This document shows, piece by piece, positions 1 through 11,861 of a stretch of DNA of 64,000 nt. Source of the stretch: Pararge aegeria (Eukaryota > Arthropoda > Insecta > Lepidoptera > Nymphalidae); the NCBI RefSeq assembly GCF_905163445.1, contig NC_053187.1, forward strand, positions 13,888,001-13,952,000, given 5' to 3'. Numbering within the stretch: the stretch's first letter is position 1; each line of letters starts with the position of its first letter. Under the pieces are notes generated by a model. It was not told the origin of the DNA. It made no database searches and was given only the letters and a program-made list of their open reading frames with translations. Both the position numbers and the translations under genes were made by a program.

Positions 1-780
1 AATACAAAAACATCTACATTTCACCAGATCTGACCTTAAACTTATATATTATTCAGGTGTCCCAGTTCACTGAAACTCTATCCAATCTTGGCGTTACCAC
101 AACTCCATAAAATCAGAACATACTACCACAATATCCATTTAAAAAGAAAGCACGCTCTCCCAATAAAAACCCCCGGAGTTAGTGCGCTTATAAATACTTA
201 GTATTAAAAACAATATCTAAAATCACCATTATATGTTAAAAAGATGTACCTATATGAAAAAACTTTTTCTTGAAAATTCTATTATAGTGTTACGGATACG
301 CATACGGATTTATAAGGATTTCACCGTATTCTGTTATCAAATAATTATGAACGCAATAATAGCACTATTGCACGTAGGAATAGGTCGACCATAGTAGATA
401 ATAATTTCATAACTTATAGTTTAAGAGACCAGAGTATAATCTGTTAAGCTCTGTATACATAATAACTCTCGTAAAAAAAAAATTAAGACATTAAGATAAG
501 ATCATAATATATCTCTTATTTGCCTTAGCCCTATCCCATAATTTTTCGTTCTTTTGCGTAAGACTGGGATGACTTGCATTTTTAACATCCCTGGTTAGCA
601 GCTTGCTTCCTTTCTCTTTCTTCACCATTCAGGAAGTTCCCGGGCTCGCACTGCGTGATACGGCATACCTCCATAACCAGCTGTACGTGATTATGTTAGT
701 TATGAGCAACATTTTAACTCCCTCTGATGAAACACATAATAAAAACTGGAGGTCAAGTATATATTAACGATAGGCCAGCG
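1..780. other. AT-rich stretch, no gene recognised
   Basis: No open frame of note, splice-flanked exon or recognisable repeat core was found. Its right edge merges into the 3' side of the LINE fragment that follows. Confidence 0.5.
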
Positions 781-1080
781 CTTGACGACAATCATGCCCT
801 TTAGAAAGCAATGATGAGGTCTAGGTTGGAGCACGCTTGCCTAGAAAAAACCTATTCACGCTAGCCTTGAAGGTACTCAAATTATACGTGGCAGGAAACA
901 CAGTTGCCGGGAGGGCGTTCCACGTCTTAGCGGCACGTTTCAGAAACGTGGATAAAAAACGTTTCGTGTTATGTGTACTAGCCAATAGAACAGTTATTAC
1001 AATATACTCCACAAAGTTGATTCGAGCTGCCGGAAGTATCATCTATTGTTGCGTTAGGATCTTACAAGTCCCGTGACAGC
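781..1080 (-). pseudogene. Jockey-like LINE fragment, reverse transcriptase C-terminus
   Basis: Reading leftwards from about 1042, the minus strand encodes a 73-residue tail containing AAKTWNALPATVFPATYNL and ending VNRFFLGKRAPT before a stop. The LWN/TWN-LP-VFP-YN-FK-VNRF pattern is the usual end of jockey-type non-LTR reverse transcriptases in Lepidoptera. The polymerase core is absent, so this is a 5'-truncated, dead copy. The clade name is from memory of the family; the coding tail itself is seen directly. Confidence 0.75.
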
Positions 1081-1119
1081 CGTTAGTTTTCCTGAGATAA
1101 AAAATAGCCTATGTTTATA

Positions 1120-1215
1120 TCCCGTCCCGTTAACGTCCGTAACTAACTCTATACCAAAAATCAAGTAGATTGTTGCTTAGTAAGGACGTAAAGGAAAGAA
1201 GGCGAACAAACAAAC
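1120..1215 (-). mobile_element. Helitron-like 5' region fragment
   Basis: Contains ccaaaaatcaagtagattg and a run of acaaacaaacac. The same block recurs at 40360-40450, where it leads into an atttataatataagtaaga end typical of the reverse complement of lepidopteran Helitron 5' ends. It is truncated and directly abuts the SINE-B copy. Confidence 0.45.
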
Positions 1216-1227
1216 ACACTCTCGTAT

Positions 1228-1490
1228 TACCGGTCCACTACAGGGCATGGGTCTCCTCCCACAATAAAAAGAAGTATACCTATACCTCACATACCTTTGA
1301 GAACAGTATCATATGCATATAGTATTGTATGCTCTCAGGCATGCAGGTTTCCTCACGATGTATTCCTTGACCGTTGAAGCAAGTGAAATTTTAATTACTT
1401 ACTTACTAAAGTTAGAGGTGCGTGCTGGGATTCGAACTCGCTCCCCGAAAGTGAAGTCGAGCTCCTACCCACTGCGCTATCGCCGCTTTT
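1228..1490 (-). mobile_element. SINE-B (tRNA-derived SINE), nearly full length
   Basis: On the minus strand the head begins near 1488 with GGCGATAGCGCAGTGGGTAG (A-box-like) followed by GAGTTCGAATCCCAGC (B-box-like). The body contains the gaaacctgcatgcctgagag motif, and the tail block agacccatgccctgtagtgg lies at the left end. The same modules recur at 2903, 9765, 11862, 14787, 15851, 21128, 26835 and 27027. It is non-coding and depends on a LINE for movement. Confidence 0.85.
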
Positions 1491-2500
1491 AATTATATTA
1501 GTTAGGATTTAATTTTAGATTTTAATTGAATTGTTATATTAATAAATTGATACAGAATTCAGCACGCACTCTTTTGGCCTATACGTACTACACAAACATC
1601 ACATCATTGATGATTGAGTAGCTTCGTGTATTATCTTGGGATGGGATATACGTGGATAATACGACAGAATACCTGACATTGTATCTCAGATTAGAACGTC
1701 TATTTCGTACAAGAGAATACATAGGTATAAATTATAGGATCGCATAAAGAACGATTTTGCAATACTAATTATTGCTATTATTATATTAATATTATTTTAA
1801 TTTATAATTTATTACATATTTATTTATTTATTTGGTATCTATGACCCATAAGATTCCTTTATGTAATATTAATATTCCTTTATTAAACTACTGATCTTTA
1901 GCACTTACTGATATTTCAAAAGAATTGGTTCCTTTCTTTTGTCTTTTCTAACCTTGTGGAAGGAATGAATATTTTACATACCCAGTAGCAAAAATATCTT
2001 ATAACCTTTTACTACATTTTCTAAGATGTTTATTGTGTAATATTTTAATAATAATAATACATACTTATGTAGCAAGAATATGTTGTATTATATAAGTTAT
2101 ACTTATAATATAATAATTATTATCCCTTAGATCTTAGCAGATTGTTAAATTATTTCAGCGTACTTAATGAAAGATATTGGATGATATACTGGCGTTATAA
2201 ATCACGTTGTTGTGAGTGAGTAGCATTAATTTCAATTTATCACGTCTTCATAACAAACTCTGTTAATTCGTTCCTGTAAGCGATGAATAAATAATGTAAA
2301 ACAAAGTATTTTGAAAAGTAAGATAACAATTGTTATACCTATATATCTTAGTGTTGCTAATAAACAACGAATTGTGCGAAGTAATGGAAAACGCCTAAGG
2401 GGATTTTGTTCTTTAGTATACCTACTTTAGTATTACTTGTAAGTATTTAAAGTAAAATTACATAAAATGAAAAAAAATATTATGCATTTAGCTAAAGGTA
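1491..2500. other. Very AT-rich stretch, no gene recognised
   Basis: Low-complexity TTTA and AAT runs dominate, for example near 1790-1840 and 2040-2130. No exon or repeat core was identified. Confidence 0.5.
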
Positions 2501-2504
2501 CGTA

Positions 2505-2690
2505 CAAATTTCACGGTGGCGTTGGACACTCCGGTCCGAGTACTCTCACGAAGTCTCGGGCGAGGCTTTTGTGCGAGTGCGGCCATTTACACTTTAGCCT
2601 AGTTTAGTCGCAACTTACGCGAGACTCTTGGACTCGGGCGTAAAAAACAGATACGAGACGAAACGCGAGCGAGGAAAATTGAAACCTTGG
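2505..2690. other. Small CpG-rich block in AT-rich surroundings
   Basis: CG dinucleotides are frequent from about 2510 to 2680, with related stretches gtccgagtactctcac and ggactcgggcg in partly inverted arrangement. No open frame runs through it. It could be an old element or a regulatory region; I cannot tell which. Confidence 0.3.
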
Positions 2691-2727
2691 GCCTTATTAA
2701 TAAACTCAGTGTAGCGTCGGAATCGTT

Positions 2728-2902
2728 TTGGTCTGGTGGGAGGCTAATGGCGAGGCCAATTACAACCCTACCGACAAAGACGTGCCCCTAAGCTACTTAG
2801 CATTCTGGTACGATGACGCGTAGAAACAGTTTCGGGATATGGGTTTAATATAACTGCCATACCCACCAACAGGTTAGTCCGTTACCATCACTGACATCAT
2901 AT
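2728..2902 (+). mobile_element. SINE-A (Metulj-like) body fragment
   Basis: Carries the body modules ggtctggtgggaggct, ccctaccgacaaagacgtg, gcgtagaaac and gggtttaatataactgcc in order. The tRNA head is missing and the tail stops at the junction with the next SINE. Modules are shared with at least twelve other copies in the window. Confidence 0.85.
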
Positions 2903-3230
2903 TACCTCATTACCGACCCGCTACAGGGCACGGGTCTACTTCCAGAAGGGTTAAGGCCGTAGTCCACCACGTTGGCCCAGTGCGGATTGGCGAACTCTTC
3001 ACGCGTTTGAAAAAATTTCGGAGAATTCTCAAGCAAGCAGGTTTTGTCATGTATTCCTTAACCGCTTCCTTTCACGTTGAAACAAGTATCTTAATTCTTC
3101 TTCGTCTTCTGCTTTTTTTTTAGCTATTTTAATTGCTAAAAACGCACAACGAGAAAAGTGGAGTAGAGGTGCGTGCTGGGATTCGGATTCGGCCCCCTGA
3201 AATTGGAGCCGAAGTCCTAACCACTAGGGT
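2903..3230 (-). mobile_element. SINE-B copy
   Basis: Reverse-complement SINE-B: the tail block is at 2905-3000 (ctacagggcacgggtctac, cagtgcggattgg) and the head at about 3165-3225 (gcgtgctgggattcg, gtcctaaccactagggt). It lies directly against the SINE-A fragment, so one probably inserted into the other. Confidence 0.8.
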
Positions 3231-3329
3231 TACTTTATACACACTGCACACTAAAGCACTCACCTTTAAAACGATATATAACTTGAATAGGAGTATTGCC
3301 ATGTGGAGACTGCAGTTCAGAATATAGTT

Positions 3330-3425
3330 GGCACCACTTCACCTCTTTCAGCGTTCTGGGTGCAGACCCTCCCGTTAGGGGAGATCTTATGCCCAGCAGT
3401 GGACTGTTATAGACTGTTGACGTAA
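3330..3425 (+). mobile_element. LINE 3'-end fragment
   Basis: Contains ccgttaggggagatcttatg followed by cccagcagtggactgttata, a 3' tail motif familiar from lepidopteran non-LTR elements (recall). No coding part is attached. Confidence 0.55.
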
Positions 3426-4094
3426 AGTAGGAGGATTATTCCTTGTTTGCCATTTAGTGCCTATGTGCCTATATTGATCAACCACTCTGTGTTACGCATT
3501 TGATCACTGGCATCACGCAAAGTCCGAAAATTTTATTTGAGAATTATTATGTATCAGCTGAATAAGAAAAGGGCTGTAAAAGGTATGACATATTTAATGT
3601 ATTAAGTATAAACAAGGAACAAACTACCGGCAGTCTCTTGTTTTACCAATGCCAGCTGTACGAATAAATTGCATGTCTGTGAAAACTGAACAGTAGCTGT
3701 ATGCTGTATAGGTTGTTAATTTGTTCTTATTCTCCTTTGTCCTATCTCTACCCTCGTCTGCATGACTGGGAATGCGGGTTGCGTATCTTTATAATGATTT
3801 TCTTCTACATTATATATCCGCTTATACGTTGCGCTTAACAGGACAAAGTTTACTGTATATATTATAATAACAGTGTTAAGCCGGAAAGCATGTTTCAAAA
3901 AATACACAAAATAACCATGAACATATTTTACGGTGCTGCTTGTCGTAAACAAATAAAATTAAATCTTTTATTTCAAAGTAGGTACCTAACTTTGGACTTT
4001 CTGAAAGCCATCGTCATACAAATTTGTTATCTCATTCAATAACTATATTGCATAAAAAACGTGTATCAGAATTACGAAATAATATTGAAGGATG
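3426..4094. other. No gene recognised
   Basis: AT-rich sequence without a convincing exon. Short open frames on the minus strand near 3716-3952 have no recognisable domain. Confidence 0.45.
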
Positions 4095-4250
4095 CATAAT
4101 TTATTAAAATTAAGCTTAATTTGCTGTACTCCGCGAAAAGCAGGAGAATCTGTATGGGTAACAATCTTTGTACTCCACACCAAATAGATTTTCGGCAATG
4201 CACCCACTACGCACGTTTCGCTCCGAAACCGAAACATCCTCAGCAGAGAG
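4095..4250. repeat. Dispersed repeat D, copy 1
   Basis: Shares attaagcttaatttgct, actccgcgaaaagcaggaga and ctacgcacgtttcgctccga with 26385-26575, and weaker similarity with 53755-53945. No coding capacity or clear termini were seen, so the class is unknown. Confidence 0.7.
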
Positions 4251-7170
4251 AGAGGAAAAATTAGGATGCATAAGTATATATACTTCATACAGAGTCGCCC
4301 TGTAAAAATATAAAAAAAGAAGCATATTTATTTTTCTATTCTAAGTGTTTACTGATGACAACCCTATTGAAGATAAAAGATCGACACAGCATAGTAAAGT
4401 GACAGGGGTCATATGATTTTAATTTTGCATGTGATGTTAGAGCTGTGTCTGATTTCTTAAAGTAAAAACTATGTTCAATTGCTTACTCAAAAACTAATAG
4501 GTTTTCAATTTCACAGATAAGCCTCAGAGACAGGCTTTAGAGGTACATATGTACCTCTTGCTTGATGTGCTTTCTTTCTTTTATTCAATTATTTTTGAAT
4601 TCGTTTATATTTTGTCGTATGCACAAGATATTACCACAAGTCAGTGGTAACTAACTCTGGGCATGTGTATTTACTGAGAATGTTGGGAGTCGAACACACG
4701 ACCTGGTTTTCCTACTCAGATATGTTTACCAACGTGCATTTTCGAAGAGAAAAGTGAGACTCAAGAAAGTATGAACAAAGTGTTGCCTCTCATTAAACAA
4801 ATATCCCGGATGAGTAAAGTTGTATGAGGTTAGCGACTCGAACTCGAAGATATCAGCTAACACGCGGAATCGATATCGCTGACATGAATAATTAAAATGG
4901 ATTTACCATGTTCAGAGCTCTAAATAATAAAGGTTTCCTAATGACGCTTGCTGCGAGTGATCGATTCTTTAACCTACCTATATGAGAATAGCTTAAAATT
5001 TTAATTCATCACTCGAACATATTTCTTATACATTATTAATAAAGGAAACCAAAATTATTGTATTTTTAGTTCTTAGTTCTACTTAACGAAGATCCTAATC
5101 ACTGTCATGTCAGGATTTTCTTTATGTAAGCATCAAATAGGCACTTTAATGCTTGAGTAAAGATTTATCATTGACATCAAAAATTAAATGCACTGCAATG
5201 CAATGCAATGGACGATTTCTCAAAATCCAAACATGGTGGAGATCATGACAGCAATTGTAAAAGTAATGTCTAATTTATTTTTTACCTAGGTCATCTTACA
5301 TTGGCAAAAATAGCCTAAAATTTTCAATTAAGTAGCAAAGCTTGAAAAAGTAAACCAATTTCTTTCAATTTTATTCGTGGGGATTCTGTGGTTTCAAATT
5401 GTAAATAGCTCTCGTTTTTCATTCAGTTTTTATTGAGTCCTGTTTAATTTGCGTGTTTCGGTTCAATATGCAAATGCACACTAGGAGATTAAAAGATTCC
5501 ATTATTAATAGTTATAAATAATCAGGCAAGCGGAGTGTAGGTCAAGGTAAAAATTTCATTTTACTTTCACATTTCATTTCAACGAAATATACCTACTTAG
5601 CCACGCTTTTTATGCCGGTTGTTAAAACGGAACAGAGACTCGTTTGACTTTTGCGGAAAATGTTAATACGATTTTAAAATATAATATTTTTTTAAATATT
5701 ATAATTTTAATTCAATCACTTCAAAAATGATATAAATTAAGCAGTTTCTAACACAGTAAAGTGTGTTGAGTTTGAAAATTTAATGTCCTTTGTTATGTTT
5801 TTTTTTTGGCCTGCGTAGTTGCTAAAATTGCTATTTATAAAATTAAACTATTTACGCACCTACTACAAAATAATTCAGCATAATAAAACCTGTTAAGCTG
5901 CTTTGAGATAATGTAGAGAGTGTTTAAATTTTTTTTTAATATAATATTCCGTAATAGTTGAACAATAACGGTTAAAGTTTGTGGAAAGTGAAAAGTTTTC
6001 TAAGTGGCGATATCTTTAAAATTTGGCGTACACTTTTTCATACGCAGATGGTTCTCTTTGCCTCTACCCTTTATAAGCAACTGCGTAATTAGTAGCGTTC
6101 CACATTGCGTTCAGCGTGCGACCTATCAGATGACGCGTACATTCAATCAAGAGTCTCGATTGGCCGCATCCAGGTCGCAATCTTGAACACTGTAAAGGAC
6201 GCAGGTTGGATGCGGCTGTGAGGTCTTCGCTGTAGATCTACAATATAAAGCTCTCTTTCTACTTCTTTCTCTTTTACATCGGTCTTTCCTCTCGTATAGT
6301 GAAATGTGAATAAGGAAACCTAGATATGTGATTCTCAATTCTCATCCAAAAAAATAATCGCCTCTTAAATAATATGGATGTTGACATGCTATGGCAGGCA
6401 TCTAATTAGGAACTTCCGAAAGTACCTTTTCACCAGAGTTAATATCGACGAACCAGCTACGAATAAGATTAATACTTCGCTTTTTCCTAAATAAGAATAT
6501 TAAATCCGGGCTCTTATCGTTATAAGATTATCATATTTCCTTTTTTGTAATGTAGTCAAATAAAAATTACATGAACAACTGTTGTTACAACCGGAAAATA
6601 AATTATTACTCAATTTTGCAGAAGGGACATATTAAGGGCATTTTAAATTAAATGATCGTTATGAATCTTTAAAGATAAACTGTGCTTGCCCGCAAGAATG
6701 CAAATAGGGAAACAGTCGTTACGTTTCCCAGCTTGCCTAATGAATGTTAAAAATGTAGAAGTTGCTGTGGGAAGAAAAGACTTCTTAGAAAAAAATCCTA
6801 GAAATAGGGAGGTATTTTATCAGACGTGCTCCTTGCCATCTACGAGGTCCCTTACTTAGAACTATAAAAAAATAATTGAAACCTTGCAAATCGTAGTAGA
6901 AAGTAGCCCCAAACTTCTTCATCTTCTTCAGCTCTTTTCAACCACATTTGTGTAGGCCTCCTTCAACATTTTCTACTTCTGTCGACATTGAGCTGTGTGG
7001 ATCCAATTCAAACCGTCTATTTTCTTCACGACCAGGCACAGACTTTAGGCAAGCTGACCTTCCTAAGCCCGTCAACATAATGGAAAGCTCTGTTCCTGTG
7101 TGAAAGAAGGACAATAAATGAACCAACAAGCAATTTCTTATTTATATCTTGCCGGCCTATTAGCTTGGCG
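4251..7170. other. Mostly unassigned AT-rich stretch
   Basis: Three small items stand out. A minus-strand tRNA-like B box (gtgttcgactccc) lies near 4680-4700, possibly an old SINE head. A GCAAT pentamer is repeated about three times near 5192-5207. A perfect 10-bp inverted repeat (GCCGCATCCA, 6163-6172 and 6207-6216) surrounds a 34-base loop. No gene was recognised. Confidence 0.45.
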
Positions 7171-7483
7171 ACCTCCCTGGCGAAGCAGTAAGCACTGTGG
7201 TTTCAAGTTGGAAGACCCGGGGTCAATTTCCGGCTGGCGAAAATTGGGAGTTTATAATTTCCTCTGATCAAGTTAAGTGGGAGGCTACGGCCGTGACTAG
7301 TTAACATCGTACCGACAAAGACGTGCTGTTAAGCGATTTAGCGTTCCGATACGAAGTCGCGTAGAAATCTCGTTGAAACCCCTAACAGGACAGGCCGTTT
7401 CAATCTTAGACTGCATCATCACTTATTAACAGGTGAGATTGCAGTCAAGGGTTAACTTGTAGTGGAATAAAAAAAAAAGATTT
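7171..7483 (+). mobile_element. SINE-A (Metulj-like), full length
   Basis: tRNA-derived head (ctggcgaagcagtaagcac; degraded B box near 7210), then ggtctggtgggaggct-type body, gcgatttagcgttccgatac, and the tail gcagtcaagggttaactt leading to gtagtggaataaaaaaa. All modules are present in the usual order. Confidence 0.88.
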
Positions 7484-7854
7484 CTTAATAAGTATGCAGC
7501 GGTAGTATTTTACTATTTCAAGTAGTAGGTACGATATTTTACACGAGCTTATATTTACCCAAATATTATTTATGTTCGCTTTGTCAGGATGCACAGGTGT
7601 GACAGTTACTCAGCTCCCAGGGAACGCCAGAGTAAACAATGTTTAAATCACTTTTAGTGAGCATGAAATTTCGCGTTTACTACGCGGGCAGCTCAATTTA
7701 AATAATAATTATCATCCTATTTACTGTGATTTATTTGTGACGGGTAACCTATAAATATTATCTGTCTGCTGATATATTATGTGGTAAAGCATTTCAAAGC
7801 GCTAACTTCAAATTCTCTTCAGTTCGGTTTCTGATTCGAATAAATATCACTGTA
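7484..7854. other. No gene recognised
   Basis: AT-rich sequence between a SINE and the left arm of a long inverted repeat. Nothing identifiable. Confidence 0.45.
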
Positions 7855-8882
7855 ATATGTTGTTTGATACGATGTACCCTTGACGTCACATTCGTCTTGC
7901 TTAGGCAGATGTCACGAACAATTTCCAAGCTTATTATTAAAAACAATTTAGTGAAATACAATTCGTAGGAATATATATATTCGTAGTAATAAATCGGCAT
8001 CTAAGAAATAAATAATAATAAATAAATAAATAAATTCTTTAATTCCCATCGCAATATAGCCCCAAAGTAAACGTAGCGTGTGTTATGCGTACTAACTGGT
8101 GAAATACTTATAATATACATTTAAACACTCAGACACTGAAAAATATTCATGTTTATCACAGAAACATTTTCCAGTTGTGGAAATCGAACCCACGGCCTAG
8201 GACTTAGATAACTGGGTCGCTGCCCACTGTGCCAGTCGGCCATCTAATAATCTTGGTGAAATTATTTTTCGACTCATATTTAGGTACGCTTTCATAAATA
8301 TTTGTTTTTGAAACTAGTCAAATAATCAAAAGGTTGTTTGGGTAAAAAAAGGCAAAGGCGTGATCAAGCCATCGTGTGAGATTCTCCACCTTCCCTATCC
8401 AGCTACATCTTGCCACCTTTTTAAAGTTATGGGGTTAACGAGTATACTATATGCGGTGCATACATGCTACGCGCTAACCAGTATATGATTCCTGAACTGC
8501 ACTCTACTCCAGAACATGTACACTCAAACCATATCATCCGCTCACTAACACTGCAGCATATGATCATTTTAGGTTATCCGAAATCAGTTCTTCTCTGGTA
8601 TTCCTATTTATGGAAGTTGTCGTTTGGAGAAACCCAACATAACCCGCTTAACATAGCGACTAGGACTATCTAGGACACATTTACTTCTCTAACCCGAAGG
8701 TTCAATATTTGTGAAATAAAATATTCATAAAATAAATTCATCCGATTCATAAATTCATAGGCAATATTCCTACGAATTGTATTTCACAAAATTGTTTTAA
8801 TAATAAGCTTGGAAATTGTTCGTGACATCTGCCTAAGCAAGACGAATGTGACGTCAAGGGTACATCGTATCAAACAACATAT
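7855..8882. repeat. Long near-perfect inverted repeat with 789-bp spacer
   Basis: The left arm 7855-7974 is the reverse complement of the right arm 8764-8882. By eye they differ at one substitution and one single-base indel over about 120 positions. The arms include gacatctgcctaagcaag and the palindrome TGACGTCA. Pairing fades outside the arms, and no clear target-site duplication was seen. The spacer holds an old SINE-C. It could be a non-autonomous transposon with long terminal inverted repeats, or a local inverted duplication. Confidence 0.85.
8010..8245 (-). mobile_element. SINE-C (tRNA/RTE-tailed SINE)
   Basis: In reverse complement the head is ggccgactggcacagtgggc with the B box gggttcgatttcc (right end). 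The body contains catgaatatttttcagtgtc and the tail ends in TTTA repeats at about 8010-8030. It sits inside the spacer of the long inverted repeat and is more diverged than that repeat's arms are from each other. Confidence 0.8.
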
Positions 8883-9190
8883 ACTTAGTGACAGCTTTAA
8901 TTTCGTTGTCATGAGGATGAGGCTTCGCTATTTGGTGTTTTCGTCACCCAACTACAGAATGTATTTAACAGTCTTTTTTGCTGCAAGAATAAAGCTTGCT
9001 TTATAGACTAGGCACCTATGCAAAAGATATACAATGCAGGTGGTATAGCTTAATGGGGACAGTGCACACCATTTTGCGCTAGTACACCGATGTTGACCAA
9101 AGTCGGTAACTGAATGGGCGTCTGAACTCGGAAGTCTAGATTTGGCAGTTGCCGATCTTCGGCACTCCGCTGAACCGTAGTTTCTATTTT
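8883..9190. other. Unassigned
   Basis: An open minus-strand frame crosses this stretch but continues into clear SINE and LINE sequence, so it is not treated as a gene. No other feature was identified. Confidence 0.4.
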
Positions 9191-9745
9191 TATCCCTTCC
9201 GCACCCTACGGATGAAGAAGTGCAGCTAAGCGAGTGTTCCGTTACGATGCCTTGTAGAAACCATAGAGGTATGGGTTTAATACAATTGTCATTCAAAAAA
9301 TTCAAAATTCATTTATTTCAAGAAGGCTCAGTTTATAAGCACTTTTGAATTGGTCCGTCTATTTGTAGTGACTCTACCATCGGTTTGGAATGCAGATTCC
9401 CCCGAGAAGAGCAGGCAAGAAACTCAGCAGATTGCTCTTGTTCAACATCATTTTACAGTTTACAAGAAAAAATATGCATCATTTTTTCACTGAGTTAAAA
9501 CAGCTTTTCTGCACTATGAATATAGTTTCAATATCAGCGCTTTGCCCCATAATAATATCCCGTAGGACATCACACTATGACAGTAGGCAAAGTACGTCTT
9601 TCTGTTTTTACGTCAGTAATCTGTCTAATACCATATCATACCATACCTCTTAACAGGTTAGCCCGCTACCATTTTTTAGACTGCATTATTAATTATCCTA
9701 GGGTGAGATTCCAGTCAAGGGCTAACTGGTAGTGGAATAAAAAAA
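9191..9745 (+). mobile_element. SINE-A copy split by a LINE insertion
   Basis: The first part (to about 9295) ends at gtatgggtttaatacaattg. The second part (about 9646-9745) resumes at cctcttaacaggttagcccg and continues to gtcaagggctaactggtag and the A-rich tail. These two modules are adjacent in intact copies, so the intervening LINE landed in a pre-existing SINE. Confidence 0.8.
9296..9645 (-). pseudogene. Jockey/CR1-like LINE 3' fragment, internally deleted
   Basis: Read on the minus strand, the right part encodes VMSYGILLWGK and a segment matching the start of the coding tail found at 14568. Most of the C-terminal domain is missing. The sequence then jumps to the 3' UTR modules (ttgctcttgttcaacatc, aactcagcagattgctc, ttcaaaattcatttatttc on the plus strand). 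The element is dead. Confidence 0.75.
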
Positions 9746-9764
9746 TATCATCATAATAACTAAC

Positions 9765-9850
9765 TAACTCATTGCCAGTCCACAACAGGGCACGAGTCTC
9801 CTCTCAGAATGAGAAGGGTTTGGTACCACCGTCCCCTCACAACAATGCAA
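9765..9850 (-). mobile_element. SINE-B 3'-end fragment
   Basis: Reverse-complement tail block (cattgccagtccacaacagg, gggcacgagtctcctctc). The head is absent. Confidence 0.7.
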
Positions 9851-10614
9851 AAAGGTATACATTGAAAGTTCCATTGCAGTCTGCAATTGATCTATTAGAA
9901 TGAAGAATTACAGGTGAAGCTCGGCCAGTTGTTTCGCTCGTGTCAATTAATTTAGGCTATATTTTTAGGAACAGTATTTCTGTTCGGATGAAAGATCTTT
10001 TTTGTGTATACACAAGAAAATCGGTTGAGTATTAAAGGCGTGAAAACCTAACAAACAAACTCAAGGTCTCATTTATATTATTATTTAGAATTGAGAAACT
10101 AATACTCTAGTAAGTGAAGTACTCATCATATTATGTACGCAAGCAATAAACTGTTCACAGATTGCAAAATGTTAAACCGTCAAAATTGTAATATTGAGTT
10201 ACAGTTTGTTAAACCCGTTTAACCAGTCGACGGTTAGAAATAGAAGCAGCGTCTTTTTGAGGTTAAAAATAAAAGGGTTGGTAGATATCCGAAAATAATA
10301 CCATGGTTAAGAGCACCGCACCTGTTGAACTATTGTACAAGGGATCGGTTTCGAAGGATATTTGGGAAAGGTTCCAATATATCCTTCGACATTTATGTTG
10401 GCAGATTTGTGTCCCTCGAAGTTCTATCTTAAACCAACTAAAATAACTTGCCATTGAAATATTTCCAATTTTATGTTATTTTAGTAATTAAAAAACATTC
10501 ATTATTCCTATTAAAAAAAAAATTATTTATTTGTTAGTTAAAAAATATAATTGGGCGTGGTAATTTGTTTTATTGTAAAATGGTGATTGAGAATAGGCTT
10601 AGTGAGTTCCTGGT
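9851..10614. other. Mostly unassigned, with Helitron-like remnant
   Basis: Near 9955-10070 lies aaaatcggttgagtattaaa followed by acaaacaaactc, resembling degraded Helitron sequence. The rest shows no gene or repeat core. Confidence 0.4.
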
Positions 10615-10705
10615 CGTATAAGTCACTACAAACACACATACTTGACGTTTCAAAAGTTCTTGTAATAGGCCTACTTGAAATAAATGAACTTTGAATAGGT
10701 TTTTT
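10615..10705 (+). mobile_element. Jockey/CR1-like LINE 3'-end fragment
   Basis: Contains gacgtttcaaaagttcttgt then aggcctacttgaaataaatg. This matches in reverse complement the 3' UTR end of the LINE at 13945-14600. Confidence 0.75.
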
Positions 10706-11499
10706 TTTAATATCCATCTTGGATTTACGTTTCTTTACCAGTATGCAAAATGTATGTATGTTGAATGCATTGGTTTACACGGAGTTAGTCTAGTGGAAGA
10801 CTCAGACGCAAGTTGCAACTTGTTATTATCCTATTAAAAGGATTGTACTACAATATAAATAGACGTCTGTGTAGTATTCTAGTATTCTAGTCAGATTTGG
10901 TGAGTAGTTTAATGAGAGGTATTTAATAGTATAATCCTTATAAACTTCATACGCATTCATCCTAAACATCTAAGCTATATAATATGATTTAGTATCACGG
11001 AAATTATAAGATATTTTCTGAAAGGATATTTGAGTACTTTGCTAATTTTTAAGGAAACTCTGGGCGTAGGTGTTGGACACCGTCAACATCTTATCTTCTG
11101 GCTAGCACTGTAGAATTTTTGTTGGAAAACCCAATGCCGTTGAGCATTGGGTTATAACCCGACCTGGGCATCGGTTTTCGAATAAGCTAATCTCTACACC
11201 AAAGAGGCAAAAAAAAGGCACGTCTTATTATATCTAAAATTTAACAAAATCCGTAGCTTCTTTAGGCAAAGCATCTTTCAATGATGAATTCGAGAGATAC
11301 GTCGCTCCACGTTTCAGTTGATACAGTCGAAAGGAAATTCTAAAAAAACCTATCGTGCTACTGAAACGCATCCAAAATACTTTGTTAACTCCGGCGAGCG
11401 GATGGGAGTTATTCAAACGGATTAAAAATAGAATTCTAAGTTACCCACTATAAAAACTGTTTGAGGTGTGGTATCAAAATGTAGCTGGTTGTCGATACC
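10706..11499. other. No gene recognised
   Basis: Includes a short duplicated motif (agtattctagtattctag near 10874). Minus-strand short frames near 11234-11416 show no domain I recognise. Confidence 0.4.
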
Positions 11500-11830
11500 T
11501 GATAGAAAGTAGAAAAGTATGACCTAAAAACGGAGCAGCATTTCGTAGGGCACGCAAGGAATACGAGCTACAAAGAACCGCTCTGTGTCCATCCAACGTA
11601 GCAGTGCAGGTTATAAGCCTTATGCACTTGTAATAAGGCCGGCAACAGCGCGCTTCAGGCCGGAACACAAGAATTCACTTTAGCTGCAGCTCTTCAGGAT
11701 GAAACACAGCAATGCGGTTTGGCGGAAGAAGTGAGCATGGCCGTAGTACTTCCCCGGACGAGCTCTAAAACTTAAAACTGTGCTACTAATTGTCCTTCCT
11801 TGCATAATAGAGTTAAATTAATTAATAAAT
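11500..11830. repeat. Dispersed repeat, LINE-derived in appearance
   Basis: Motifs such as ggccggcaacagcgcgcttc and gccgtagtacttccccggac are, from memory, common in lepidopteran repeats of LINE origin. No second copy is present in this window to confirm this. Confidence 0.4.
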
Positions 11831-11861
11831 TACCTACCTGTTTCTGGTACCAGAAATATGA

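Noticed and set aside
8952..9305. Minus-strand 117-codon frame
   Set aside because: Part of it is clear SINE-A body and LINE edge in antisense, so it is not a gene.
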